In this document: piece after piece, positions 35,630 through 44,197 of the stretch
Numbering within the stretch: the first letter of the stretch is position 1
Layout of the letters: each line of letters begins with the position of its first letter
NCBI GenBank assembly: GCA_039183205.1
Contig: JBCDBR010000009.1
Coordinates: 47,147-111,146 of the forward strand
From: HKCCE3408 sp039183205
Lineage (GTDB): Bacteria; Pseudomonadota; Alphaproteobacteria; Rhodobacterales; Rhodobacteraceae
DNA length: 64,000 bases
Reading direction: 5' to 3'
Program-made: the position numbers and the translations under genes
Notes under the pieces: model-generated
Told to the model about the DNA's origin: nothing
The model's input: the letters and a program-made list of their open reading frames with translations, nothing else
Database searches by the model: none

Positions 35630-36553
35630 ATGGTGCCCAGCATTGACATCAGACGCGCGTCGGCGCGCCGGGCAGAATTGCATGCCGCGAAACAGCCGAA
35701 AAGTGCAACCGCCCTGATCGCATTGGTCGCGTGTCTGGGCGCGTTGGTCCCGTGCATATCGGCTGCCTTTGTGCTGATATTTGCCGAAGGTGGCTTTTGG
35801 GCGGCGATGCCGGGCATCGCGGTGATCGGCCTTGCGTCGATTGTGTCCTCCATCGGTGTCGTCTACGCGCTTCGGTCTCTTCTCGCACCAGTTTTCGCAT
35901 TGGAGCGTGTTTTGGAGTTTTACCGGGAACACGGCGTACATGAAGCTTGGCCTCAAAACACGGGCGATCGCACGGGCAAGCTCGTCTATTTGGTCGATGG
36001 CCTGATGTCGAAATTCCGTGCCGAACTGCGGCAGAGCCGCACTGCGGCGGACACCGATCCCCTGACCGGGCTACTAAATCGCCGCGGTTTTGATCGCCAT
36101 TTCGATGCGCCGAATGGCGGCAGTATCATCTATGTCGATCTCGATCAATTTAAGGCGGTCAACGACAAACTTGGCCATGACGCCGGCGACCTCGTTTTGT
36201 CTGCAACCGCCGACCTTTTGAGATCGGTACTGCGCGAAGGAGAACTTGTAGCGCGCTTCGGCGGAGAGGAATTTGTCGTCTTCCTTCCGGAAATCGACCT
36301 CATGACGGCCGGCTTGGTCGCAGAACGGATCAGAAGTTCTGCCGAGCGTCGCCTGGCGACCAAGTTAGGCCGTGTGACCATCTCGGCCGGTGTTGCGCAG
36401 CTTGCGGCGGGCGAAGATTTCTCCGAGGCGCTGATCCGCGCGGACCGCGCCGTTTATACCGCCAAGCGCTCGGGGCGGAATTGTGTCGAGTTTGAAGTGT
36501 CTAATGCCACCGCGTTGAACCCAACCGTCGCCAATGCGACGGCTGCGGAATAG
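35630..36553 (+). CDS. Membrane-bound GGDEF diguanylate cyclase
   Basis: 307 aa. Two N-terminal transmembrane helices (TALIALVACLGALVPCISAAFVLIF and MPGIAVIGLASIVSSIGVVYAL), then a HAMP-like linker, then GGDEF from ~140: DTDPLTGLLNRRGFDRHF, YVDLDQFKAVNDKLGHDAGD and the active site RFGGEEFVVFLPE. It should make cyclic di-GMP. The upstream inhibitory RxxD site reads REGE, so product inhibition may be lost. GGAGG precedes ATG 35630. There is no periplasmic sensor domain beyond a short loop. Confidence 0.9.
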   Translation: MVPSIDIRRASARRAELHAAKQPKSATALIALVACLGALVPCISAAFVLIFAEGGFWAAMPGIAVIGLASIVSSIGVVYALRSLLAPVFALERVLEFYREHGVHEAWPQNTGDRTGKLVYLVDGLMSKFRAELRQSRTAADTDPLTGLLNRRGFDRHFDAPNGGSIIYVDLDQFKAVNDKLGHDAGDLVLSATADLLRSVLREGELVARFGGEEFVVFLPEIDLMTAGLVAERIRSSAERRLATKLGRVTISAGVAQLAAGEDFSEALIRADRAVYTAKRSGRNCVEFEVSNATALNPTVANATAAE

Positions 36554-36565
36554 GCGCAGATTAAG

Positions 36566-37369
36566 TCAAACCTGTGCCTTGACGCCGTGTGTACCCGCAG
36601 CCAACCTTGCGACAAATCCCAAGACGTCTTCGGTGCTTTTGCCGTCTGCAATCTGTGACACAATGGCCGTGCCGACCACCGTACCATCGGCCACTTTCGC
36701 AATCTCTGCTGCGGCCTCGGGCGTTCGAATGCCAAAGCCCACGACAACCGGAAGCGCAGTTGCCGATTTTATCCGCGAAACTTCTGGTCCGACATCGACC
36801 GCTTGCGCGGCGGCCGCACCCGTGATCCCGGTGATGGACACGTAATACACAAACCCGCTGGTATTCCTCAGAACCGTCGGCAACCGGTTTGCATCCGTCG
36901 TCGGTGTCGCCAAGCGAATGAAATCGATCCCCGCAGACAAGGCGGGCAAGCACAGCTCGCTGTCCTCCTCTGGCGGCAAATCGACAACGATCAGCCCGTC
37001 GATACCGGCTTCTTTCGCTTCGTCGAGAAAGGTGCCGACACCGCGGCTGTAGATCGGGTTGTAATAGCCCATCAAAACAATCGGCGTTGTCTGATCGGTG
37101 GTTCGAAAGTCGCGGGCCAATTGAAGCGTTTTTTCCAGCGTCTGGCCGGCCTCTAACGCGCGCTGCCCCGCCAATTGTATGGTCGGACCGTCGGCCATAG
37201 GATCCGTGAATGGTAATCCCAATTCAATGATGTCAACGCCCGCCATCGGCAGACCGCGTACAATCTGAAGCGAGCGATGATAGTCGGGATCCCCTGCCAT
37301 GACATAGGCCACGAAGGCTTTCTTTCCCTCCGCACTCAGTCGCTGAAATGTCTCGGCGATCCGTGTCAT
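36566..37369 (-). CDS. trpA: Tryptophan synthase alpha chain
   Basis: 267 aa TIM-barrel enzyme cleaving indole-3-glycerol phosphate to indole, which is channelled to TrpB. Landmarks: FVAYVMAGDPDYHRSLQIV, the catalytic Glu in IIELGLPFTDPMADGPTIQ, PIVLMGYYNPIYSRGV, GLIVVDLPPEE, and YYVSITGITGAA, VVVGFGIRTPE. ATG 37369 has GGAGGGACAGGG upstream. It is unlinked to trpF/trpB, which lie 9-12 kb away on the other strand. It ends 12 bp from the GGDEF gene, convergent. Confidence 0.96.
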   Translation of the reverse strand: MTRIAETFQRLSAEGKKAFVAYVMAGDPDYHRSLQIVRGLPMAGVDIIELGLPFTDPMADGPTIQLAGQRALEAGQTLEKTLQLARDFRTTDQTTPIVLMGYYNPIYSRGVGTFLDEAKEAGIDGLIVVDLPPEEDSELCLPALSAGIDFIRLATPTTDANRLPTVLRNTSGFVYYVSITGITGAAAAQAVDVGPEVSRIKSATALPVVVGFGIRTPEAAAEIAKVADGTVVGTAIVSQIADGKSTEDVLGFVARLAAGTHGVKAQV

Positions 37370-37498
37370 CCCTGTCCCTCCGGCGTTGCTGCCCGGGTTT
37401 GCGTCAAAGCCCAGTCGAAGACAAGAGGCTGGTCTACCGGGGCCTAAAGACATCGCCCTGGTAGTGATGCCGCATTTGTGACAGCCGAACGTCGGCGC

Positions 37499-37912
37499 CT
37501 AAGGCCCGGTTTGCGTCGTGGAGATCATCCAGTTCTTACCCCATCGGTCGCGCAAAGTACCAAACCCCGCGCTCCAGAAGGTCGGCGCGAATGGCGTCCG
37601 CACATCGCCGCCATCTGCCAATGCCTCAAACGCCGCCTGCGCTTCGCGTGCGGTGGGGAAATTCATCGCAATCGACATACCGGCCATGGGTGGCGTCCCA
37701 CCCATCAAATCATCAGAGCCGTAAATAACCCCATCGGAAAACGCCACCTCGGCATGCATCACCCAATTTTCTTGGCCTTTTGGCGGTGTAAAATCATCTG
37801 GCCGCTCATCTGCGCGTAGCACGATGCGGAATGTACCGCCGAAGACGTCAGCATACTTTGCCATAGCCTCTGCGCAATCGCCTTGGAACGTGAAATATGG
37901 AATGGGCGTCAT
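37499..37912 (-). CDS. VOC-family (PhnB/glyoxalase-like) protein
   Basis: 137 aa. Landmarks: TPIPYFTFQGDCAEAMAKYADVFGGTF, WVMHAEVAFSDGVIYGSDD, ALADGGDVRTPFAPTFWSAGFGTLRDRWGKNWMIS. This is the PhnB-like 3-demethylubiquinone-9 methyltransferase-domain pattern, a single betaalphabetabetabeta pair per half. The enzymatic role is unknown; such genes are common and often unassigned. ATG 37912 has AGGAGG upstream. It is divergent from ychF (100 bp). Confidence 0.86.
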   Translation of the reverse strand: MTPIPYFTFQGDCAEAMAKYADVFGGTFRIVLRADERPDDFTPPKGQENWVMHAEVAFSDGVIYGSDDLMGGTPPMAGMSIAMNFPTAREAQAAFEALADGGDVRTPFAPTFWSAGFGTLRDRWGKNWMISTTQTGP

Positions 37913-38012
37913 CGTCTTTTCCTCCTGCCGACCCGCAGAAAGTACCACACGCATTGCACAGCTGAATAGCTGGGCCTAAAGGGAGGCGTCGGATGGAAAC
38001 CGGAGGCCCAAA

Positions 38013-39110
38013 ATGGGGTTCAAGATGGGAATTGTGGGGCTGCCCAATGTGGGCAAATCCACGCTTTTTAATGCATTGACCCGCACGGCCGCGGCGCAAG
38101 CCGCAAATTTTCCGTTTTGCACCATCGAACCCAATGTTGGCGATGTCGCGGTCCCTGACGCTAGGCTTGATAGGCTCGCTGAAATCGCCGGCTCCAAGCA
38201 GATCATCCCGGCGCGAATGACCTTTGTCGATATCGCGGGCCTCGTCAAAGGCGCCTCGCGCGGCGAAGGTTTGGGCAATCAGTTCCTCGCCAATATCCGC
38301 GAAGTTGATGCGGTGGCCCACGTTCTGCGCTGCTTTGAAGACAGCGATGTGTCGCATGTCGAGGGGCGCGTCGATCCGATCGCGGATGCCGAGACGATTG
38401 AAACAGAGCTGATGTTAGCGGACCTGGACTCGATTGAGAAACGGCTTCAGAACATCGTCCGCAAACTGCGCGGCGGCGACAAAGAAGCGGCGCAGCAAGA
38501 GCGCCTTATGAAGATGGCACAAGCCGCGCTCGAAGCTGGCAAACCTGCCCGCACGGTCGATGTCGCCGAAGACGATCGTAAGGCGTGGTCAATGCTCCAG
38601 TTGATGACCACCAAGCCGATCCTCTACGTTTGCAACGTCGAGGAAAACGCGGCGAGCGGAGGAAATGGACAAAGCGCGCGCGTCGCCGAGATGGCGACAG
38701 AACAAGGCGCGGCGCATGTTGTGATCTCGGCCAAGATCGAAGAAGAGATCAGCCAACTCGATGCCGCGGAACAGGCAATGTTCCTTGAGGAACTCGGATT
38801 GGCAGAGGCCGGGTTAGATCGCCTGATCCGCGCGGGATACGCGCTTTTGGGATTGCAAACCTACTTTACTGCCGGACCGAAGGAAGCCCGGGCATGGACG
38901 ATCCCAGAGGGTATCTTGGCCCCCCAAGCCGCCGGTGTGATCCACGGTGATTTTGAGAAAGGATTCATCCGGGCCGAAACCATCAGCTATGACGATTATA
39001 TCACATTGGGTGGCGAGACCGCCGCGAAAGACGCGGGCAAAATGCGCGTCGAGGGCAAAACTTACGAGGTCAAAGACGGCGACGTTTTGCACTTTCTCTT
39101 CAATGCTTAA
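38013..39110 (+). CDS. ychF: Redox-regulated ATPase YchF (OLA1 family)
   Basis: 365 aa Obg-family nucleotide hydrolase that prefers ATP and associates with ribosomes. Landmarks: KMGIVGLPNVGKSTLFNALT (P-loop), FVDIAGLVKGASRGEGLGNQFL (G3), the non-canonical G4 YVCNVEENAA typical of YchF, and a C-terminal TGS domain (GLQTYFTAGPKEARAWTI...GDVLHFLFNA). ATG 38013 has GGAGG upstream. No truncation. Known to affect oxidative stress and translation; that is family knowledge. Confidence 0.96.
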   Translation: MGFKMGIVGLPNVGKSTLFNALTRTAAAQAANFPFCTIEPNVGDVAVPDARLDRLAEIAGSKQIIPARMTFVDIAGLVKGASRGEGLGNQFLANIREVDAVAHVLRCFEDSDVSHVEGRVDPIADAETIETELMLADLDSIEKRLQNIVRKLRGGDKEAAQQERLMKMAQAALEAGKPARTVDVAEDDRKAWSMLQLMTTKPILYVCNVEENAASGGNGQSARVAEMATEQGAAHVVISAKIEEEISQLDAAEQAMFLEELGLAEAGLDRLIRAGYALLGLQTYFTAGPKEARAWTIPEGILAPQAAGVIHGDFEKGFIRAETISYDDYITLGGETAAKDAGKMRVEGKTYEVKDGDVLHFLFNA

Positions 39111-39241
39111 CGCACGGGTCGCTGCATTTGCGCGCAGGGGGTGTCAAAAGCAATGATAAAACTGTGATTTCAACTTGTTGCCATACATGAATTGACCCAG
39201 TAGGTTCAGCCGCGTTTTCGCGTCCAACCAAAAGGCTAGGG

Positions 39242-40345
39242 ATGGAGAGCTCACGCGTGCGATGGGGTGCGTTTCTGATGCTGCTGGCCGTCGCGGCATG
39301 CGGCAATACCGGCGACAATGTTCCGCTGGTTTCGCCAATTCCAGATGCAGGCACCACGCACCCTTTGCTGGTGGCGACAAATCGCGCACCGGCAGAAGAC
39401 CCGTTGGAACGGTTTTCCGGCGAACGCGCCGGCGCGCTGGCGTTTGAGGACGTAAGCGTGTGGGTCCCCGCAGACCGCGCGCCTGGAACAATTGCCTTTC
39501 CAACCGAGACGCCTCGTCCTGAGACACAATTCGCCACCACGGCCATGCGAAGCTTGTCGGGTCGAGCGGAGTTGTTGGCCAATATCAATGCACGCTTAGC
39601 TGAGGCGCCCGCAGACGAAAAGATCGTTTTTATCTTTGTCCATGGCTACAATGTCTCCTATGCCGCCGGTCTCTACCGGCAGGCGCAGATGTTAGAGGAC
39701 TTTCAGGCCGGCGGCGTGGGGATGTTGTTTTCCTGGCCGTCCTCAGGGCGTTTGCTCGGCTACGTCTATGACCGCGATAGCGTCCAATTTGCCCGTGATG
39801 ACTTGGCTGACGTCATCTCCGTTGCCGCCCAAAGTAACGCCGAAAGTGTCTTTCTCATGGGCCATTCCATGGGGACGCTGTTGGTTATGGAAGCCCTGAG
39901 GCAGCTAAGTCTAAGCGGCGAGCGGCAGGTTCTGTCGCGCATATCGCCGCTGGTGCTGGCATCGCCAGATATCGATGTCGATGTGTTCCGCCTACAACAC
40001 GATGCCATTGAGCCAAGGCCTGATCCCTTTATTGTGATGGTCTCACAACGCGACAATGCGCTCCGGGTTTCGCATACCATTCGCGGCGGACATCCGCGGG
40101 TGGGCGAGGGACAAGATATCCAGGCGCTTCAGGAAGGTGGCATCACGGTTGTCGACCTGAGCACATTGGACGATGACGGCGGCATCGGCCATACGACATT
40201 CGCCTCTTCTCCGACGCTGATCCGCATCTTTGGCGAGGTGAGCACGATGCAACAAACCATCCAAGAGGCGGGTAATGGTCAAAGCGCATCCCCCCTTGAA
40301 ATTTTGCGCATACGCGCCGGCAACCTGTTGCACCCTCCGCGCTGA
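39242..40345 (+). CDS. Alpha/beta hydrolase lipoprotein (DUF900-type)
   Basis: 367 aa. The N-terminal signal GAFLMLLAVAAC ends in a lipobox (VAAC), so the protein is probably a lipoprotein. The hydrolase core has FVHGYNVSYAAGLYRQAQ (oxyanion region), the nucleophile elbow GHSMGTLLVMEAL and a late acid/His region (HPRVGEGQDIQ). DUF900 members are esterase/lipase-like with unknown natural substrate. Start ATG 39242. The gene stands alone between ychF and a tRNA-Ser. Confidence 0.85.
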   Translation: MESSRVRWGAFLMLLAVAACGNTGDNVPLVSPIPDAGTTHPLLVATNRAPAEDPLERFSGERAGALAFEDVSVWVPADRAPGTIAFPTETPRPETQFATTAMRSLSGRAELLANINARLAEAPADEKIVFIFVHGYNVSYAAGLYRQAQMLEDFQAGGVGMLFSWPSSGRLLGYVYDRDSVQFARDDLADVISVAAQSNAESVFLMGHSMGTLLVMEALRQLSLSGERQVLSRISPLVLASPDIDVDVFRLQHDAIEPRPDPFIVMVSQRDNALRVSHTIRGGHPRVGEGQDIQALQEGGITVVDLSTLDDDGGIGHTTFASSPTLIRIFGEVSTMQQTIQEAGNGQSASPLEILRIRAGNLLHPPR

Positions 40346-40429
40346 CGCCTCGGCCTGTTGATGCACGTTGCCCGCAGAACCGGTGCTTTTCGCTTGTTCG
40401 CGCTGGAACGGGTCGCTACAGACGGCGGT

Positions 40430-40519
40430 GGAGACGTGGCCGAGTGGTCGAAGGCGCTCCCCTGCTAAGGGAGTAGGCGGGAAACCGTCTCGAGGGTTCG
40501 AATCCCTTCGTCTCCGCCA
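40430..40519 (+). tRNA. tRNA-Ser(GCU)
   Basis: 90 nt including encoded CCA. Acceptor GGAGACG pairs with CGTCTCC; anticodon stem CTCCC/GGGAG surrounds loop CTGCTAA, giving anticodon GCT. The long class II variable arm and T-arm GGTTCGAATCC are present. The downstream region (to 42.9 kb) looks accessory, so this tRNA may have served as an integration site. Confidence 0.96.
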
Positions 40520-40572
40520 TAAAACCAAATGAAAACAGAATATTACCCGATCTGCACCTGAAGGGTACTTTC

Positions 40573-40625
40573 GGTGGAAATACGGCCTGTCGGGTGCTGG
40601 GGTACGCCTTGGGGTGGAAATACGG
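40573..40625. repeat. Two 13-bp direct repeats just after tRNA-Ser
   Basis: GGTGGAAATACGG occurs at 40573-40585 and again at 40613-40625, 40 bp apart. They lie between the tRNA and the first island gene. Such repeats can be integrase arm-type sites, but no integrase gene is in the window, so this is only a possibility. Confidence 0.5.
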
Positions 40626-40676
40626 TGATGTTTTTGCCACATGTGGGGCGAGCACGATTCTGGCTGTCGGGCTTAC

Positions 40677-40702
40677 AAAAAGGGGCGACCCGTAGGCCGC
40701 CC
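40677..40702 (-). terminator. Rho-independent terminator for the minus-strand small gene
   Basis: Read on the minus strand: stem GGGCGGCC, loop TACG, stem GGTCGCCC (one G.T pair), followed by C and five T. It lies 75 bp after the stop of the small ORF at 40777-41133, supporting that this ORF is a transcribed gene. Confidence 0.75.
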
Positions 40703-40776
40703 AGTAAGGTTTCACATTTTATCCCGCTGCTATGCCGCTATCGCTTGGCGAGGCAGCGCCCGGTAAGCGTCTCGGT

Positions 40777-41133
40777 CTAGGTCGGACGACTGCGCCAGTG
40801 GGCACAGACATGCTCGACACGACCGAAACGCACACGCTCGTAAGCGTTCACGAATACATCGCCCTTCATGCCCTTGTCTCCTGAATGAGAGGGTTTCCCT
40901 TGAAAAAGGGCGCGGCGCATGTCAGATAAGAACTTGCAACAGTTGGGTTCTGACAGGGCCACGCCCCGATGAATGCCACCACGAAAGTCGATCCGCTTGG
41001 GTCGGCTTTCTTGTTTCCCCTGACGGTCAGACCGAAGCCCGGGTGGTGCCCCGCCGGGGAAAGCCTCTTCTTGCCATGCTCGATTCCTTGTCTTGTTTCC
41101 GCCTAATTTAGGTCGCAGCCAGCCAGCCGTCAA
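40777..41133 (-). CDS. Small hypothetical protein (island)
   Basis: Up to 118 aa, family not recognised. The C-terminal part is coherent and protein-like: IDFRGGIHRGVALSEPNCCKFLSDMRRALFQ, then GDVFVNAYERVRFGRVEHVCAHWRSRPT. The N-terminal 45 residues are less convincing, and the only full-length start is TTG, so the real start may lie inside. A good terminator follows on the same strand. It sits next to the tRNA-Ser in the putative inserted segment. Confidence 0.4.
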   Translation of the reverse strand: MTAGWLRPKLGGNKTRNRAWQEEAFPGGAPPGLRSDRQGKQESRPKRIDFRGGIHRGVALSEPNCCKFLSDMRRALFQGKPSHSGDKGMKGDVFVNAYERVRFGRVEHVCAHWRSRPT

Positions 41134-41227
41134 CAGCGCAATCGGTACAGGCGTAAAATTTTATTGGTGTATCACTTGACGTATTGATCGGCTGTTGTCA
41201 TTTTGATGGCAAGCCAAGGAGCATCTG

Positions 41228-42208
41228 ATGACAGAGAAACCCAAAAAGGAACGGAGCCCATCCTTCCCGTTCATTGCCTTGCCTGAAGCGGTCAAGCGTC
41301 TTGAGGCTTTTGAGCAAACATTCGGACGACACCCTACACCCGCCGCAAAGGCTGGGCTGGCGTGGGGATTAAAGGACGGAAGCAGTCAAGCGGCCCAGCT
41401 ACTTGCTGCCCTTAAGGCATTTGGCTTTGTGGAATATAGTGGAACCGCAAAAGATCGAACCGCGTATTTGACGGATCGTGCGCGAACTTACCTGCGCGCA
41501 CAGCAGCAGCACATCAAGGATGGAGTTTTGCGTGAGGCCGCTTTAGAGCCAAAGCAGTTTCAGAAATTCTGGGCAATTTGGGGTGCAGACCGACCGCCGG
41601 ACCCTATCTGCCTTGATGAGCTTATTTTGAAGCACGCGTTCACTGACAGCGCGGCCAACACCTTTCTGAAGGTTTACGACAACACTATTGAGTATTCAGG
41701 GTTGTCCGACGCCGATGCGGGACCAAGCGATCAACAGGACGAAGAGAGTCGCGAAGGTGACGGCAATGACGAAATAGATACTTCACCATCTCCAAAATTC
41801 TCAGAAGGTGCTTTGATCAATTGGGAAAGCGGTGGCCAAGTTCAATGGGCAGCACCGCGCAGGGTGACATCCATAGACCAGCACGAAGATGGTTCGTTTT
41901 ACTACAAGGTTCAGGGGCCTCCTGAAGACATCGATGCTGGGGGCTGGGTACCCGAGGCAGAAGCGATTGCCGGTGATGTGTTGCCAGCGAAGCGCAGCGG
42001 ATTTGCTCCACCGCCGCCGGTTGCGCCAACTGGACCAGCAGCCGATCCTGAACCCCAAGCGGGTCAGAGGAAGGCTGTGTTTCCGGTTTCAGAAGGTGAC
42101 GTTGTCTTTCTATTTCCGGAAGGCATTTCGCTGGATGGACTTGAGGAACTTGAGGATTATCTCGCCGTGTTCCTTAAGAAAGAAAAGCGTCTGGCAGCGG
42201 AGCAATGA
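41228..42208 (+). CDS. Hypothetical protein with N-terminal winged-helix-like domain (island)
   Basis: 326 aa, not recognised. Residues ~10-90 (FIALPEAVKRLEAFEQTFGRHPTPAAKAGLAWGLKDGSSQAAQLLAALKAFGFVEYSGTAKDRTAYLTDRARTYL) look like a DUF5343-type winged helix. The middle is acidic and disordered (DAGPSDQQDEESREGDGNDEIDTSPSP), then a small beta domain (GALINWESGGQVQWAAPRRVTSIDQHEDGSFYYKVQG), a proline linker, and a short C-terminal helix. ATG 41228 has AAGGAG upstream. Base composition is visibly less GC-rich than the flanks, which fits horizontal acquisition. DNA or chromatin binding is a guess. Confidence 0.7.
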   Translation: MTEKPKKERSPSFPFIALPEAVKRLEAFEQTFGRHPTPAAKAGLAWGLKDGSSQAAQLLAALKAFGFVEYSGTAKDRTAYLTDRARTYLRAQQQHIKDGVLREAALEPKQFQKFWAIWGADRPPDPICLDELILKHAFTDSAANTFLKVYDNTIEYSGLSDADAGPSDQQDEESREGDGNDEIDTSPSPKFSEGALINWESGGQVQWAAPRRVTSIDQHEDGSFYYKVQGPPEDIDAGGWVPEAEAIAGDVLPAKRSGFAPPPPVAPTGPAADPEPQAGQRKAVFPVSEGDVVFLFPEGISLDGLEELEDYLAVFLKKEKRLAAEQ

Positions 42209-42233
42209 AGGTTTCGCCCAGTCCTGAGGCACA

Positions 42234-42419
42234 TCAACCGCCGATCATCGCCTGACGCATCCGCTTGTTGCATTCAGCGGCGTCCTGCAACAGCCAACGG
42301 CGGTAGTGATCTTCGAAGGTGTTCCCGCCCATCGTGTCTTTCTTGGGTAAGGTCGGGCGCAGGATAAGACCCGGCTTGGGTTTCTTGGTCTGCCGCTTGG
42401 GCTTCAGCGTTGTCGTCAT
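42234..42419 (-). CDS. Small basic hypothetical protein (island)
   Basis: 61 aa, Lys/Arg-rich N-terminus (TTTLKPKRQTKKPKPGLILRPTLPKKD), then TFEDHYRRWLLQDAAECNKRMRQAM. No family is recognised. ATG 42419 is preceded by AAGGATG at good spacing, which supports it. It converges on the 41228-42208 gene. Confidence 0.45.
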   Translation of the reverse strand: MTTTLKPKRQTKKPKPGLILRPTLPKKDTMGGNTFEDHYRRWLLQDAAECNKRMRQAMIGG

Positions 42420-42561
42420 AGTTCATCCTTCCCGGAAAAACGGGCGTCGATGACAGCGGACACGGGGCCATCACCAACGCCCATAACACCGGCCCGAATT
42501 GGGCTGGGACCGGCAGATCGGCCATGCGGGAAGAAAGGCAAAATCTGCATGGTGATTGGTG

Positions 42562-42813
42562 TTACAGGCTGCGCAACTCCCTCAGCGCGTCGTCTGCACG
42601 GGCTTTGTCAGCGCCGTTGTATCCGGTAAGGCTGTCGCGCTTCTTGGCGATGCCCTTTTTGACTGACCGCATGATTTTGAGGACTTCGTCGGCCTCGTTC
42701 CGTGCGTCCTCAGCCGCGGGATGCGGCTTGCTACGATAATCGCGGGATGTGACAATATTCGGTCCCAAAATAGCGCCGCGGGACACCGTGTTGACTTGGG
42801 GCGCTGCCTCCAA
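42562..42813 (-). CDS. Possible small hypothetical protein or relic
   Basis: 83 aa with a plausible charged helical C-terminal half (PAAEDARNEADEVLKIMRSVKKGIAKKRDSLTGYNGADKARADDALREL). The only start for the full length is TTG and no family is recognised. It may be the remnant of a gene truncated at the edge of the inserted segment, just before the TRAP operon. Confidence 0.3.
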   Translation of the reverse strand: MEAAPQVNTVSRGAILGPNIVTSRDYRSKPHPAAEDARNEADEVLKIMRSVKKGIAKKRDSLTGYNGADKARADDALRELRSL

Positions 42814-42892
42814 CCCGACCCTAGCGCAGATACCGGCACAGTCGCCAGGCGGTTCAATTTAAATCCGCACCAAAGCAACGCAGTCGACCGTT

Positions 42893-44197
42893 CTAGAACA
42901 TAGCCGTCGGCAAGAGAAGCGCGATTTGCGGAAATAGAACAAGCAAGACAATGCAAACGATCATGGCGCCCCAAAATGGCAGGACGCCGGCAAAAATTCG
43001 CGACAGCGGGACATCCGTTGCCACGCTTTTCACGACAAAGCAATTCACGCCGACCGGGGGGCTGATCAAGCCCATTTCCAAGACGAGCACCATAATGACG
43101 CCGAACCAGATCGGATCGAACCCAAGTTGCACGATGACCGGAAATACGATGGGTAGGGTGATCACCATGAGGGACAGCCCTTCGATCACCATACCCAGAA
43201 TGGCGTAGACCACGAGGATAAGCGCCAACGTGAGGTAGGCGTCGAAACCCGCGGCGACGATCTGGGTCGAGACGAGGCTCGGCAGACCGGATAAGGCCAC
43301 GAAGGGCGCGAAAACCATTGCGCCGACCAGAATAACGAAACACAAGCCCGTTGTCTCAAGCGTGGAGATGATGGCGCGCCCGAACGAGATCAGCGAGAGT
43401 TTTCGACGCCCAAGAGCGAAAAGCAGCGTCAAGAACGCTCCAGCGCCTGCTGCCTCCACAGGTGTTAATATGCCAAAATATATCCCACCGATTGTGATCA
43501 CGACGACAAAGATGATTGGTACCGCGCGCCACAACACACGTGCCAGGCTTTCTGGGCGCGCGACCTCGCCGTCTCCGATTTCCGATGGTCGGAGCCGCAC
43601 GACGCTGGCAACCACGATAAGGAACAGCCCCGTCAACAAGAGCCCAGGCAAGACACCGGCCATGAACAATTGTCCGATGCTCTCCTCGGTCAGGATTGCA
43701 TAAAGCACGAAACCCGTCGATGGCGGCAACAGAATGCCCAAAGTACCGCCTGCGGCGATGGCGCCGGTCGACAGCCTGTCGCCATATCCTCGCCGCTTCA
43801 TCTCGGGATATGCGACACGGCCCATCGTAACAGCCGACGCAATCGACGACCCAGACAGCGCGGCGAACCCGGCGCATCCGACAATCGTGGCACTCGCTAA
43901 CCCGCCGCGAAACCGTCCGACCAGGGCCTGTGCAGCGTCGTAGAGGTCTCGGCTGAGCCCTCCGACGGAGGCGAGGTTGCCCATAAGGATAAAGAGTGGC
44001 AGCACCGCGAGGCTATAAAGCGTACTGATCTCGAAGGCTTGGCCGGTCATTGTGTAAATTGCGGCCACAGGTGCGTTCAAGACGGCGGTCCCAACCAGCC
44101 CGACCGCCAGCATAGCGATCCCCACCGGCACCCTGAGTGCGATTAGGCTCATAAGGGCTGCAAACCCGGCGACACCGATCCACTCGTTCGGGGTCAC
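42893..44197 (-). CDS. TRAP transporter large permease (DctM family)
   Basis: 434 aa with about twelve hydrophobic helices. Landmarks: LRVPVGIAMLAVGLVGTAVL, LYSLAVLPLFILMGNLASVGG, FRGGLASATIVGCAGFAALSGSSIASAVTMGRVAYPEMKRRGY, TLGILLPPSTGFVLYAILTEESIGQLFMAG, the family hallmarks. It moves the substrate with sodium. The GTG start at 44197 overlaps the DctQ stop (GTGA). Third gene of a dctP-dctQ-dctM operon, divergent from the MarR-reductive dehalogenase genes. Confidence 0.94.
   Translation of the reverse strand: MTPNEWIGVAGFAALMSLIALRVPVGIAMLAVGLVGTAVLNAPVAAIYTMTGQAFEISTLYSLAVLPLFILMGNLASVGGLSRDLYDAAQALVGRFRGGLASATIVGCAGFAALSGSSIASAVTMGRVAYPEMKRRGYGDRLSTGAIAAGGTLGILLPPSTGFVLYAILTEESIGQLFMAGVLPGLLLTGLFLIVVASVVRLRPSEIGDGEVARPESLARVLWRAVPIIFVVVITIGGIYFGILTPVEAAGAGAFLTLLFALGRRKLSLISFGRAIISTLETTGLCFVILVGAMVFAPFVALSGLPSLVSTQIVAAGFDAYLTLALILVVYAILGMVIEGLSLMVITLPIVFPVIVQLGFDPIWFGVIMVLVLEMGLISPPVGVNCFVVKSVATDVPLSRIFAGVLPFWGAMIVCIVLLVLFPQIALLLPTAMF

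Noticed and set aside
40416..40715. Minus-strand ORFs containing KGFEPSRRFPAYSLSRGAPSTTRP-like text
   Set aside because: This is the well-known spurious translation of the antisense strand of a tRNA-Ser; the tRNA at 40430-40519 explains it.
42582..43343. 253-codon minus-strand ORF
   Set aside because: Alternative-frame shadow of the DctM gene, Arg-rich with no domain.
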